Part shown: piece after piece, positions 33,699 through 33,939 of the stretch
How positions within the stretch are numbered: position 1 is the stretch's first letter
Layout: each line of letters begins with the position of its first letter
Origin: Prochlorococcus sp. AG-355-I04
GTDB taxonomy: Bacteria > Cyanobacteriota > Cyanobacteriia > PCC-6307 > Cyanobiaceae
Assembly: GCA_003280915.1 (NCBI GenBank)
Contig: QCDL01000013.1
Location: 1 to 33,939 of the forward strand
Reading direction: 5' to 3'
Length of the DNA: 33,939 nucleotides
Notes under the pieces: generated by a model
Database searches by the model: none
The model's input: the letters and a program-made list of their open reading frames with translations, nothing else
Told to the model about the DNA's origin: nothing
Position numbers and translations under genes: made by a program

Positions 33699-33939
33699 TC
33701 AAAGTAGCAATTTTTTTTGCCAATTATTTACCTCTCTTTCTACCTGAGCAAATCCTGTACCACCTTCGCTATTTCTTGATTTAACAACATTAAGAGGTTT
33801 AAGATCCACAAAAACATCCTCATCAAATTCGGGATGAAATTTTTTAAATTCATCAATTTTTAGATTTTTAAATAAAATTTTTCTCTCAAGACAATATTTA
33901 ACTATTTCACCAACAACTTGATAAGCTGTTCTAAAAGGA
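33699..33939 (-). CDS. argH: Argininosuccinate lyase, C-terminal part (runs off the window)
   Basis: Splits argininosuccinate into arginine and fumarate. Only the last 79 codons are inside the window; the gene enters from the right edge. The translation starts with [18 protein letters not shown], matching the conserved C-terminal region of ArgH (LPFRxAHxxVG). It continues through [15 protein letters not shown] and ends with [19 protein letters not shown], where the SxGGTxxxxV block is typical of the family. The stop is the TGA at 33701-33699. Confidence 0.9.
   Translation of the reverse strand, partial: PFRTAYQVVGEIVKYCLERKILFKNLKIDEFKKFHPEFDEDVFVDLKPLNVVKSRNSEGGTGFAQVEREVNNWQKKLLL

Overview
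The window looks like a high-light-type Prochlorococcus chromosome. I infer this from the very low G+C, short intergenic gaps, cyanobacterial gene content (paired flavodiiron proteins, a Gap2-type GAPDH, CbiD, a glycine-rich RRM protein) and many tiny hypothetical proteins. No rRNA, tRNA, CRISPR array or insertion sequence was seen.

Layout. 1-637: 5' part of alaS (minus). 757-5180: flv3, flv1 and a flavin reductase (plus), an oxygen-photoreduction cassette. 5205-8672 (minus): mrdA/PBP2, a tiny overlapping ORF, a membrane-anchored hypothetical protein and a RecB/Cas4-like nuclease. 8735-13342: a 4.6 kb accessory segment. 13340-17317: guaA, cbiD and a class V aminotransferase. 17319-19477: small hypothetical genes, an AbrB-like membrane protein and an HNH nuclease. 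19509-25624: SDR epimerase, pdxA, accB, efp, lumenal cyclophilin, thiL, gap2. 25818-33583: murC-murB-ybaB, rsgA-tusA-dnaJ-grpE, msrB, dusA, RRM protein. 33699 to end: 3' end of argH (minus).

The segment between the nuclease gene and guaA is the exciting part. It is bounded by a direct repeat of the guaA 3' end (17 of 19 bases match; both copies encode GTIEWE-stop). Just inside each boundary lie tandem 11-bp repeats (TGAGGGAAACC). This is the geometry of a tyrosine-recombinase att site with core and arm-type sites, but no integrase is present. The segment carries a small Cys-rich protein gene and two minus-strand small RNAs in tandem: one of the Yfr2 type, one carrying the Yfr1 signature motif. 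The two RNAs contain sequences complementary to each other. It also carries an unrecognised plus-strand RNA with a strong terminator, and an overlapping operon of two secreted proteins (one with MORN-like repeats) and one membrane-anchored protein.

The remaining regions are ordinary, densely packed housekeeping operons with several tail-to-tail gene overlaps. Small points of note are the complementary loss of cofactor motifs in Flv3 and Flv1, a structured flv1 leader, and a twin-arginine signal on MsrB.
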